This document shows positions 1 to 7,376 of a DNA stretch of 38,335 nucleotides, piece after piece. Position 1 is the first letter of the stretch, and each line of letters begins with the position of its first letter. The position numbers were made by a program, and so were the translations under genes. Below the pieces are notes generated by a model that was given only the letters and a program-made list of their open reading frames with translations, did not search any database and was not told the DNA's origin. This DNA is from Aeromicrobium sp. (GTDB taxonomy: Bacteria > Actinomycetota > Actinomycetes > Propionibacteriales > Nocardioidaceae): NCBI RefSeq assembly GCF_014378035.1, contig NZ_JACMOM010000249.1:1-38335 (forward strand). Direction: 5' to 3'.

Positions 1-180
1 ACGGGGATGCACCTGGCCATCGGCATCTTCATGGGGATCCTGTACTTCTCGCTGGTGATGATCGCGGTCGACATGATCCTGATCAGTGATCGGTCGTGGA
101 TCCGGGCCGCCGAGTGGATTCGCGGCCGCCGTGGCGGGGCTGAATCGGAATCTGATCCCTCTTCGCCAATTGTGATTTAA
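1..180 (+). CDS. HTTM-type membrane protein, C-terminal end (partial)
   Basis: The reading frame is open from the first base and ends at TAA (178-180), giving the last 59 residues of a membrane protein. It holds a hydrophobic helix beginning MHLAIGIFMGILYFSLVMIA, then a short basic and serine-rich cytoplasmic tail. The pattern His, hydrophobic, Met-Gly, Phe-Ser, Met-Ile-Ala is typical of the last helix of HTTM proteins (vitamin K-dependent gamma-carboxylase-like / SdpB-like). It can be laid over the end of the complete HTTM protein at 2991-4130 (shared ..SL..IAV...FI/V.D..W), so the two are probably paralogues. Only the end is visible, so the assignment is tentative. The stop codon lies inside the operator-like palindrome of the next gene. 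Confidence 0.6.
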   Translation, partial: TGMHLAIGIFMGILYFSLVMIAVDMILISDRSWIRAAEWIRGRRGGAESESDPSSPIVI

Positions 181-187
181 GTCACAA
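170..187. promoter_or_regulatory. GlxR/CRP-type operator
   Basis: TTGTGATTTAAGTCACAA is an inverted repeat with perfect 6-bp arms. Its core, TGTGATTTAAGTCACA, exactly fits TGTGANNTANNTCACA, the consensus for cAMP-responsive GlxR/CRP regulators of actinobacteria. It overlaps the stop codon of the upstream gene. A TAGCGT box at 194-199 with about 17 bp upstream spacing would place this operator over the -35 region. That suggests repression if that promoter is used, or activation from a distance if a downstream promoter is used. Confidence 0.7.
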
Positions 188-333
188 TAAAGTTAGCGTC
201 ATAACTCGAGTTCGGTCACTTCGTTACTAAGAATGTGATTCGATTGTCGCTCGGCAAACTTCCTCGTGAATAACTTTACGTTGCGATCCGTGCGTTAACT
301 TCCAATAAAAATGAAATCAAGGAGCCATCCTCG
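188..333 (+). promoter_or_regulatory. AT-rich promoter and leader of the surface-protein gene
   Basis: This gap is markedly AT-richer than the rest of the window. Possible -10 boxes are TAGCGT (194-199), TAACTT (271-276) and TAACTT (296-301); I cannot choose between them. A further TGTGA half-site lies at 234-238. A good Shine-Dalgarno sequence, AAGGAG (319-324), precedes the ATG at 334 and fixes that start. This gene is therefore leadered, unlike many others in the window. Confidence 0.5.
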
Positions 334-2142
334 ATGAGTAAGCTTGCCAAGAATTCCCTGGCAGTAGGCCTGGCGACACTGATCGCCACAGCCGGACTGT
401 CATTCTCAGCCAACGCGGCGGTCGACACCAAATCCCACGCCTCCGCACGGTTCGTCACCGGCACGCTCGGAACAACCTCGCTCGACGACGTCGTCAAGCT
501 TGAGGGCACCAAGGCGTCCAACCCGGCCAACGACCCCGAGGACACCTCGGACCAGCTCAACGACGACAACGGTCCCAACGCGAACCCGCTTAGCGTCACG
601 GTGCTGAAGGCCATCCCGATCAACTTCCCAGGCGGGATCGACTTCAACCTGGCCGATATTCTCAGCCCGGGTGCAGGCACGGCCGCGGCCAACCAGTACA
701 GCAGGGCCGGGTCGACGAGCACGGCCGACGCGTACTCCGGCGCCGTTGCCGACACCGGCGCCATCCTGAACCCCGACAACACGACTTTCCCGTCGAACGC
801 CACGCTCTCCCTCACAGGTGGCCAGCTCGACATGGCGAACCTCACCTCGTTCAAGTTGACGACCGGCGCGCCCGCCGGCTCGGCCCGCCTCTCCGGCGGC
901 GAAGCGGTCCGTGACTACCAGATCGGCACCGTCAAGCTCGACCTCGGAGTGCCGCTGCTCGCCGACATCACCAAAGACATCGACGGCGCCGTCAACACGG
1001 GCCGCGGCAACATCAACGACGTCAGCCTCTCGCTCGACGACGTGTGCCCGTTGGTCGGCGACACCCTTAATGTCAGTCTCGCAACTCTGAAGGCGCTCCC
1101 GGTCGTCGGGCCGCTGATCGAGGCGATCGATCTGGCCACACGGCTTCCGGCCGACCTGAACCTGTGCAAGCTTCCCGACGCTCTCCCGACGGAGCTGCAG
1201 AACCAGCTCAAGAACGTCGTCGAGCTCAACGCCACGGGCCTCGGCACCGTCAACAGCGGCCTCACCAACTTCACCAAAGACGGAGTCACCGTCAACTTCG
1301 CCACCGGCAAGGTCACGATCGACCTGGAGAAGGTCCTGGAAGCCAGCGACCCGAGCCTCAACATCGACGAGCTCGGCCCGAACACCGACCTCGTGAAATT
1401 CCTCGCCGATGATCTCATCGCCGGCAAGGTAAAAACCACTCTGAAATCGGCTTTCGCCGACATCATCAAGCAGGTCACCGACAATGTCGGTGTCGAGGTC
1501 AAGGTGGGTGGCAACGTCGTCATCCCGAAGGTCGACATCTCCGGTCTGACGGCACCGCTGCAGACCGCTGTCGACGGACTGTCGACCGCGCTCGACGCGA
1601 TCGGCACGCCGATCGACGAGGCCTTGGCCACCCTCACGACGAACCTCCAGGAGCTCCTGGCCCTCACGGCTAACGTGCAGCCCGATAAGGGTGTCAGCAC
1701 CGGCTCCGGGCCAGCGACAACGGTCGACCCGGCAGTGCTGGGCAAGGACTACTCAGTCGCCGCGCTTAAGATCGCGGTCGCTCGCGGTAACCTGGCCAGC
1801 GTCAAGCTTGCCGACGCACTGGTCGGGCTCGATGCTGCCGATGTTGCCGACGACAACCAGTCCGACACACAGGCCGACGCGGGCACGCAGGCCGACACGG
1901 ATACGCAGGCCGATACACAATCCGACACGGACGCGCAGGCCGACAACGGCGACGTGGCAGCTGACACCTCCGACGCCGATGCCGTTGCGGACTCGGACTC
2001 GCAGGCTGACGCCGACGTGACGACGACGCTCCCGAGCACGGGTGCACCGAACCTGATGCCGTTCTGGATCCTTGGTCTCGCGCTGCTGCTCTTCGGTGGT
2101 GCCGTCCTGGTCAACGAGAGGCGTCGACTCGGCAAGATCTAG
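334..2142 (+). CDS. Sortase-anchored surface protein, choice-of-anchor G family
   Basis: This 602-residue secreted protein begins with a signal peptide: KLAKN, a hydrophobic core, and probable cleavage after SANA at about residue 29. The mature start (VDTKSHASARFVTGTLGTTS) and the long beta/alternating region rich in Asp, Asn, Leu and Thr resemble choice-of-anchor G proteins, a family defined by sharing one body with different C-terminal anchors. The anchor here is a sortase signal: LPSTG at 566-570, one transmembrane helix (about 574-593) and a basic tail ending RRRLGKI. Just before it, residues 506-561 form an acidic Asp/Gln/Thr repeat that may act as a wall-spanning stalk. No sortase gene is visible. 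It lies between two HTTM genes and next to a DUF5819 gene, which suggests a joint role in export or modification of surface proteins. Its ligand or function is unknown. Confidence 0.85.
   Translation: MSKLAKNSLAVGLATLIATAGLSFSANAAVDTKSHASARFVTGTLGTTSLDDVVKLEGTKASNPANDPEDTSDQLNDDNGPNANPLSVTVLKAIPINFPGGIDFNLADILSPGAGTAAANQYSRAGSTSTADAYSGAVADTGAILNPDNTTFPSNATLSLTGGQLDMANLTSFKLTTGAPAGSARLSGGEAVRDYQIGTVKLDLGVPLLADITKDIDGAVNTGRGNINDVSLSLDDVCPLVGDTLNVSLATLKALPVVGPLIEAIDLATRLPADLNLCKLPDALPTELQNQLKNVVELNATGLGTVNSGLTNFTKDGVTVNFATGKVTIDLEKVLEASDPSLNIDELGPNTDLVKFLADDLIAGKVKTTLKSAFADIIKQVTDNVGVEVKVGGNVVIPKVDISGLTAPLQTAVDGLSTALDAIGTPIDEALATLTTNLQELLALTANVQPDKGVSTGSGPATTVDPAVLGKDYSVAALKIAVARGNLASVKLADALVGLDAADVADDNQSDTQADAGTQADTDTQADTQSDTDAQADNGDVAADTSDADAVADSDSQADADVTTTLPSTGAPNLMPFWILGLALLLFGGAVLVNERRRLGKI
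1849..2016 (+). repeat. Low-complexity TQAD/SDTQAD coding repeat
   Basis: This stretch encodes residues 506-561 of the surface protein. It repeats short units such as TQADTDTQAD and SDTDAQAD, built from Asp, Gln, Thr, Ala and Ser with no basic residues. At DNA level the unit is roughly ACGCAGGCCGACAC with drift. It is likely to vary in length between strains by replication slippage. Confidence 0.8.
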
Positions 2143-2151
2143 TCGGTACAC

Positions 2152-2189
2152 CACGACTGCCGGTCGCCCCCTGGCGCCCGGCAGTCGTG
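2152..2189 (+). terminator. Hairpin terminator without U-tract
   Basis: The arms CACGACTGCCGG (2152-2163) and CCGGCAGTCGTG (2178-2189) pair perfectly over 12 bp. The 14-nt loop has a possible inner GCC/GGC stem. The hairpin starts 9 bp after the surface-protein stop codon. No T-run follows, as is common in actinobacterial terminators. It would separate the surface-protein transcript from the DUF5819-HTTM pair. Confidence 0.65.
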
Positions 2190-2236
2190 CGTCCGGCCCT
2201 CAGAGACCGCCCCGACCAGCGCTTCGGAAGGAGAGC

Positions 2237-2989
2237 ATGACGGTTGAGCCACACGACTCCGCGTCGCCGCAGACGTGGCAGAAGTGGGTCATCACGGGAT
2301 TCGGGGTCCTCGCCGTGGCACATGCGGCGCTGCTGATGCTGTGGCTCGCGCCGTCGAGCCCCATACGCAGCTCGGTCGGCAGCACCAATCTCGCTTCGTA
2401 CGTCGACCCCTACTTCCAGCAGAGCAACGACACCGTGGGTCTCGGCGCCCAGTACGTTGATGAGTCGTTCAGCATCCGGGCCTACGTCCGGCATGACGTG
2501 AAGGCAAAGCCGACCCTGACGAAGTGGCTTGATGTGACGATGACCGAGGACCGGTCGTCCGGTCGCGACCCCGACCCGGCTCGGGTGCACCTGATCGCGC
2601 GGCGTCTGGCCGCCAACCTCAACCTCGCGATGTTCGGCCTCGAGCCCGCCCAGCGCAAGTTTGTGCGCAAGATCGCCGCTGACGACACGACCAGCGACGT
2701 ACGGGTCCGACTGGAGAGCGCAGGCAAGAGCCAGCAGACGACACGCACGTTTCAGGCGTACGACCAGATGGCCACACAGTTTGCGTCGCTCTACGCCCGC
2801 TCGGCCTTCAAGAGCGACGTGCTCCAGGTGCAGTTCCGGGTCGGTCGGCGCACCGTGCCGCCCTACGCCCAGCGCGATTCGAAGATTCTGACCGATGTCC
2901 CCTTCCTGTTCTTCGACTTCGGCTGGCGCCCGGCATTCCGCGGCTCGGTCGAAGCGCGCACTGCCTTCGACTCCTACGTGAAAAAATGA
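2237..2989 (+). CDS. DUF5819 family membrane-anchored protein
   Basis: This 250-residue protein has one N-terminal transmembrane helix (about residues 15-37, VITGFGVLAVAHAALLMLWL) followed by an extracytoplasmic domain that ends in aromatic-rich VPFLFFDFGWRP. This layout and sequence match DUF5819 proteins. ATG 2237 is chosen because GGAAGGAG (2226-2233) sits just upstream; an open frame continues further 5' but has no such site. One base separates its stop from the HTTM gene, so the two are almost certainly co-translated. DUF5819 and HTTM genes commonly pair in actinobacteria. The pair resembles SdpA/SdpB, which are needed to make an active SdpC toxin in Bacillus, but that parallel is an inference. 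Biochemical function is unknown. Confidence 0.8.
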   Translation: MTVEPHDSASPQTWQKWVITGFGVLAVAHAALLMLWLAPSSPIRSSVGSTNLASYVDPYFQQSNDTVGLGAQYVDESFSIRAYVRHDVKAKPTLTKWLDVTMTEDRSSGRDPDPARVHLIARRLAANLNLAMFGLEPAQRKFVRKIAADDTTSDVRVRLESAGKSQQTTRTFQAYDQMATQFASLYARSAFKSDVLQVQFRVGRRTVPPYAQRDSKILTDVPFLFFDFGWRPAFRGSVEARTAFDSYVKK

Positions 2990-2990
2990 C

Positions 2991-4130
2991 ATGGCGGCAA
3001 AGACCCCCGCGAGGGAAATCCTGCCGAGGCCGGTCCGGATGAGGCGGGTCATGGAGAGCCTCAGCGGTTCCACAGCCCAGGCCCGGAGGTGGCTGGACTC
3101 GTGGGCGTTCGGCCGCAAGCACGCCCTTCGTGGCGCGGCTGCCTGCCGGATCGCCACCGGACTGTCGGTGCTGGGGTTGTTGCTGTCGAACCTTAGCTCC
3201 CGCGACTTGTGGGTGGGGCAGGCATCAATCTGGGCCGAGCCCGCACGGGTTATCAGCCGGTTTCCCGAACTCGCTCTTCTCAAGGGGGTGAGCGGAGACA
3301 TCCTGACCCTGGTCTACGTGGTGACCATGCTGGCGGCGCTAGCCTTCGTTGGGGGTTGGCACACCAAGGCGGCCAACGTCATCACGTTCGTGGGGTTTAT
3401 CGCGATTGTCGGTCAGAACCCCGTGGTCGGCGCGCAGAGCGACAATCTCGTCCGCCTCACGCTGCTCTGGATGCTGATGATGCGAACCGCTGAGCACTGG
3501 TCGCTCGACTGTCGTCGCCGTGCACACACCACCGAGGACGATCGCGAGTCGCGAGCCCGGGAAGACGATGTGCTGCCGGTCTGGCTCTCGACGGGCCTTC
3601 ACAACATCGGGCTCTTCAGCCTGGCGACGCAGGCGATCCTCACCTACATGGCCGGTGGCCTCGACAAGATCTCCCAGAGCGAGTGGCGGCACGGGACGGC
3701 GCTGTACTACACGATGCAGCTGCCCGAGTACCGCCCGTTCCCCGGGCTGTCCGACCTTCTGAGCCAGAACAGAGTGGTGCTGGCCAGCCTGACGTACGCC
3801 GTGCTGCTGGTACAGCTGTTCTTCGGGCCGTTGCTGCTCAACCCGGTCACCCGCCGCCTCGTGCTGGCCCTGGCGGTGGCGGTCAGCGTCTTCTTCGCCG
3901 TGGTGTTCGCGCTGCCCTGGAGCTCGCTCGCCACGATCGCGGTCACGAGCCTCTTCGTCGCCGACACCACGTGGCAGCGCATCGAGACAGGCGTGCTGCG
4001 GGGGGCTCGGCCGGCCGGCGACTGGATCGTCGACCGGGGCTATGCCATCGCTGACAAGGTCGATGACGCGCGTTACCGTTTTGTGCTGCCGGTCATCGAC
4101 CGGGTACGCGAGACGTTCTCCAGGCGCTGA
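2991..4130 (+). CDS. HTTM domain membrane protein (SdpB-like)
   Basis: This 379-residue polytopic protein has about seven hydrophobic segments, including CRIATGLSVLGLLLSNL, TLVYVVTMLAALAFVGG, NVITFVGFIAIVG and LVLALAVAVSVFFAVVFAL. The loop motif QAILTYMAGGLDKISQSEW followed by ALYYTMQLPEYR is typical of HTTM (horizontally transferred transmembrane) proteins, which are related to the membrane part of vitamin K-dependent gamma-carboxylase and to SdpB. It starts 1 bp after the DUF5819 stop and lacks its own clear ribosome site, so translation is probably coupled. It may act in maturation or modification of a secreted peptide or protein. The last helix lacks the His seen in the truncated paralogue at 1-180, which may mean divergence of function. 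Confidence 0.8.
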   Translation: MAAKTPAREILPRPVRMRRVMESLSGSTAQARRWLDSWAFGRKHALRGAAACRIATGLSVLGLLLSNLSSRDLWVGQASIWAEPARVISRFPELALLKGVSGDILTLVYVVTMLAALAFVGGWHTKAANVITFVGFIAIVGQNPVVGAQSDNLVRLTLLWMLMMRTAEHWSLDCRRRAHTTEDDRESRAREDDVLPVWLSTGLHNIGLFSLATQAILTYMAGGLDKISQSEWRHGTALYYTMQLPEYRPFPGLSDLLSQNRVVLASLTYAVLLVQLFFGPLLLNPVTRRLVLALAVAVSVFFAVVFALPWSSLATIAVTSLFVADTTWQRIETGVLRGARPAGDWIVDRGYAIADKVDDARYRFVLPVIDRVRETFSRR

Positions 4131-4149
4131 CCCGAGGTGGCGTGCCGTG

Positions 4150-5382
4150 TCACAGCAGGCTGGTGGACAGGCGACGTCCCGACAGCACCAGAGCGATGAC
4201 CGGCACCGTGAGCACGGCAGCAGCAGCATTGAGGGTGCCGAACCCGCTGGCCGCGACGACGACTCCCGCGAGCAGGCCACCCATGGCGCCGGCGAGATTC
4301 ATCGTCAGGTCCGAGAAGCCCTGCACGACCGGCCGGACGTCGTGGTTCAACGAGGCAGTGAGCATGGCGGCGCCCGCGATGACCGAGGCCGACCAGCCGA
4401 TGCCCAGCAGCGTCAGGCCGATCGTGATCTGCAGGTCGGAATCGCCCGACGTACCGGCCACCAGGACGGCGAGCAGCAGGATGGACTGTCCGAGCAGGAT
4501 GGTGCGATCGGAGCCCCAGGCGTCGCTGAGCCAGCCCATGACTGGGGAGAGGGCGAACATCCCGGCGATGTGCAGGCTGATGGTCAACCCGATCAGCTCG
4601 AGCGCCGCGCCGTGGTCCTGCATGTGCACCGGGGTGAGCGTCATGACCGAGACCATGACGGCGTGGGATGACGCGATGGCGTAGACCGCGGTCAGCGTGC
4701 ACCCGCGCATGTGTGGCAGAGCGGCCCGGATGCCACGAGCCCTCGGAGCCGCACCGGCGACGCGAACGAGGGGGTCGGGTCGGAGGAGGGCGAACGTCAG
4801 CACTCCGGCGATGCCGAAGCCTGCCGCGGAGAACATCATTGGTCCGGCGAGGTCGGGCACTCCGACCGTTCGGGCGAACGAGGCACCCGGGCCGGTGAGG
4901 TTGGGGCCGATCACCGCACCGATCGTGGTGGACCAGACCACGAGCGAGAGGGCGCGGCCGATCTGTCGGGGATCAGCTCTGTCGACGGCCGCGAACCGTG
5001 ACTGCAGGTTGGCGGCAGTGCTGGCGCCGAACAGCAGCAGACCGAGAAGGATGATCGTGAGGGACTCGGTGTCGGCCCCCACCACCGTCACGGCGGCGCC
5101 TGCCGCGCCACTGAGCCAGCCGAGTGTCAACGCGGGTCGGCGGCCGGCGCGTGCAGCGAGGGACGACAGCGGGATCGTGAACACCGCCGCACCGAGCGTA
5201 AGCATGACCACGGCCATGCCGGCCCACCCCGAGGAGCCGGTGACGTCCTTGATCAACAGCGAGCCGACCGCGATGCCGGCGCCGTTGCCGATGCCACCGA
5301 CGACCTGGACGAGCGCGAGGACCATCACGACACGACGCTGGACAGACCCGCCGATGGCGACGGGGGTGGAGATCTCGGTCAC
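4150..5382 (-). CDS. MFS transporter
   Basis: This 410-residue protein has a pattern of about twelve hydrophobic helices with a central cytoplasmic loop (ALLRPDPLVRVAGAAPRARG). The loop after the second helix carries SLAARAGRRPALTLG, a variant of the MFS signature between helices 2 and 3. The GTG start is supported by TAGATT (5394-5389 on the minus strand) exactly 6 nt upstream, which suggests a leaderless message. It follows the M13 peptidase gene by 17 bp, so it may also be reached by read-through. It converges on the HTTM gene with only 19 bp between stops. Substrate is unknown; drug or metabolite export is possible. Confidence 0.85.
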   Translation of the reverse strand: MTEISTPVAIGGSVQRRVVMVLALVQVVGGIGNGAGIAVGSLLIKDVTGSSGWAGMAVVMLTLGAAVFTIPLSSLAARAGRRPALTLGWLSGAAGAAVTVVGADTESLTIILLGLLLFGASTAANLQSRFAAVDRADPRQIGRALSLVVWSTTIGAVIGPNLTGPGASFARTVGVPDLAGPMMFSAAGFGIAGVLTFALLRPDPLVRVAGAAPRARGIRAALPHMRGCTLTAVYAIASSHAVMVSVMTLTPVHMQDHGAALELIGLTISLHIAGMFALSPVMGWLSDAWGSDRTILLGQSILLLAVLVAGTSGDSDLQITIGLTLLGIGWSASVIAGAAMLTASLNHDVRPVVQGFSDLTMNLAGAMGGLLAGVVVAASGFGTLNAAAAVLTVPVIALVLSGRRLSTSLL

Positions 5383-5388
5383 CCGAGC

Positions 5389-5394
5389 AATCTA
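5389..5394 (-). promoter_or_regulatory. -10 box for leaderless MFS transporter gene
   Basis: TAGATT on the minus strand lies 6 nt before the GTG at 5382, the usual spacing for an actinobacterial transcript that begins at its start codon. It lies just past the TAG stop of the M13 gene. Confidence 0.5.
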
Positions 5395-5399
5395 CCGAA

Positions 5400-7358
5400 C
5401 TACCAGATGGAGACCCGGTCGGCCGGATCGAGCCACAGGGCATCGTCCGTGCCGACCGAGAACGCCTCGTAGAAGGCGTCGATGTTGCGCACGACCTGGT
5501 TGCAGCGGAACTCCGGCGGGGAGTGCGGGTCGACCGTGAGGCGGCGTACCGTCTCGGCGGGGCGCACCTTGCCCTGCCAGGCCTGCGCCCACGAGACGAA
5601 GAAGCGCTGGTCAGGGGTCAGGTCGTCGATCGATGTCGCCTCGGGCTCGGTGAGGCGGAACGCCCGGTAGGCAATGCCGAGCCCCCCGAGGTCGCCGATG
5701 TTCTCGCCGATCGTCAGGGAGCCGTTGACGGTGCGGTCGTCTGCGCCGTCAGGGGAGAGGGTGTCGTACTGCGCGACGAGCGCCGAGGTGAGCTTTTCGA
5801 AGGAGTCGCGGTCGTCGTCGGTCCACCAGTTGCTGAGGGCACCGGTTCCGTCGTACTGCGAGCCCTGGTCGTCGAAGCCGTGGCCGATCTCGTGGCCGAT
5901 GACAGCTCCGATCGCCCCGTAGTTGACGGCATCGTCGGCGTCGGCGTGGAAGAACGGAGGCTGCAGAATTGCCGCGGGGAACACGATCTCGTTCATCGTC
6001 GGGTTGTAGTAGGCGTTGACGGTCTGCGGCGTCATGTACCACTCGTCGCGGTCGATGGGTGCGCCGATCTTGGCCAGCTCGCGATCGGTGGCGACGGCCA
6101 AGGCGCGCCGGGCGTTGCCCAGCAGGTCGTCGGGGGCGGTCTCGAGCGCGCTGTAGTCGCGGAAGGTCTCGGGGTGGCCGATCTTGGGGTTGAAGGTGTC
6201 GAGCTTGTCGTGCGCCCGCTTCTTGGTCTCGTCGCTCATCCAGGGCAGGGCGGAGATGCTCTCGCGGTAGGCCTCGAGCAGGTTGCCGATGAGCTCACCC
6301 ATGCGCTCCTTCGAGGCGGGCGGGAACTCGGTGCGGACGTAGATCTGGCCGACTGCCTCGCCCATCGCACCCTCGACGAAGCCGACGCCACGCTTCCAAC
6401 GCGGACGGAGCTCGTCGGTGCCGCTGAGGGTGCGGCCGTAGAACTCGAAGCTGGCGTTGACGAACGGCGAGGAGAGGTAGGGCGAGGCGCTGTGCACAAC
6501 TTGCCAGCGCAGCCAGTCCTTCCAGGCGTCGAGCTCGCCGGGCGAGTCCTGCGCGGCGACGAGCAGAGTCTGGAGTCCTTCGAGGAACGAGGGCTGCGAC
6601 ACGACGACGTCGGCCAGGACCGGCGCCGGCACCCGGGCGCCGCTGGACCACGACGTCCAGTCGAACGCCGGGAGAAGCGCTCGGAGCCCGTCGATCGTGA
6701 GGGGGTTGTAGGTCTTCTGCGCATCACGGCAGGCGACCCGGTCCCAGTGGAACGTGGCGATGCGCGTCTCGAGGTCCATGATGCGTTGCGCCCGACCCGC
6801 GGCGGCGTCGAGGCCGGCGAGCCCCAGCATCGTGGTGATGTGGTCGACGTAGGCCTTGCGGATCGTGGCGGACTCGTCGTCGCGGTAGTAGGACTCGTCG
6901 GGCAGCCCGATGCCCCCCTGGCTGAGGTGGGTGACGTAGCGGTCGGGGTTGCCGCGGTCGGGAGCGATGTACATGCCGAAGATGCTGCCGACGCCCTGGC
7001 GGTCGAGGATGCCGAGAGTCTCGACAAGACCGGCGACGTCGGTCACCGCGTCGACCAGTGCGAGCTCGGTCTCGAGCGGCTGCGCACCGAGGGCCTCGAT
7101 GCGGTCCTCGTCCATGAAGCTCGCGTAGAGGTCAGCGATCTTGCGCTGCTCGTCGTCGTCGGGGGACTGCCCGGCGGACTCGATGATCTCGCGCACCTTG
7201 GCCTCGGCCTCGTCGACGAGGACGACGAAAGAGCCGGCTGTGGCTCGGTCGGGCTTGATCTCGGTCTCACGCAGCCATGGCCCGTTGACGTGCCTGAAGA
7301 GGTCGTCCTGGACGCGGATCGTGGTGTCGAACTGGGTCATGTCGATGCCGTTGGTCAC
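5400..7358 (-). CDS. M13 (neprilysin/PepO-type) zinc metallopeptidase
   Basis: This 652-residue enzyme has the full M13 layout: an N-terminal alpha-helical domain beginning QDDLFRHVNGPWL, then the catalytic domain. The zinc site HEIGH has its ligands at H489 and H493 and catalytic E490, and GENIGDLGG supplies the third ligand, E552. Upstream NAYYNPTMNEIVFPA is the conserved substrate-binding strand. The C-terminal motif VRNIDAFYEAF and a final tryptophan (SIW) match family members. There is no signal peptide or membrane anchor, so it is likely a cytoplasmic oligopeptidase. The GTG start at 7358 is favoured over ATG 7340 because TAGCCT lies 6 nt before it. It is divergent from the flavoreductase gene. 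Confidence 0.95.
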   Translation of the reverse strand: MTNGIDMTQFDTTIRVQDDLFRHVNGPWLRETEIKPDRATAGSFVVLVDEAEAKVREIIESAGQSPDDDEQRKIADLYASFMDEDRIEALGAQPLETELALVDAVTDVAGLVETLGILDRQGVGSIFGMYIAPDRGNPDRYVTHLSQGGIGLPDESYYRDDESATIRKAYVDHITTMLGLAGLDAAAGRAQRIMDLETRIATFHWDRVACRDAQKTYNPLTIDGLRALLPAFDWTSWSSGARVPAPVLADVVVSQPSFLEGLQTLLVAAQDSPGELDAWKDWLRWQVVHSASPYLSSPFVNASFEFYGRTLSGTDELRPRWKRGVGFVEGAMGEAVGQIYVRTEFPPASKERMGELIGNLLEAYRESISALPWMSDETKKRAHDKLDTFNPKIGHPETFRDYSALETAPDDLLGNARRALAVATDRELAKIGAPIDRDEWYMTPQTVNAYYNPTMNEIVFPAAILQPPFFHADADDAVNYGAIGAVIGHEIGHGFDDQGSQYDGTGALSNWWTDDDRDSFEKLTSALVAQYDTLSPDGADDRTVNGSLTIGENIGDLGGLGIAYRAFRLTEPEATSIDDLTPDQRFFVSWAQAWQGKVRPAETVRRLTVDPHSPPEFRCNQVVRNIDAFYEAFSVGTDDALWLDPADRVSIW

Positions 7359-7363
7359 GCACG

Positions 7364-7370
7364 TAGGCTA
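7364..7370. promoter_or_regulatory. Overlapping bidirectional -10 boxes
   Basis: TAGGCTA reads as TAGGCT (7364-7369) on the plus strand, 7 nt before GTG 7377. It reads as TAGCCT (7370-7365) on the minus strand, 6 nt before GTG 7358. The two start codons are 18 bp apart with no room for leaders, so both genes would be leaderless and their promoters would compete for one site. Confidence 0.65.
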
Positions 7371-7376
7371 CACATC

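Noticed and set aside
2111-3301. A 396-codon antisense frame
   Set aside because: It covers DUF5819 and the start of HTTM in antisense with shadow composition.
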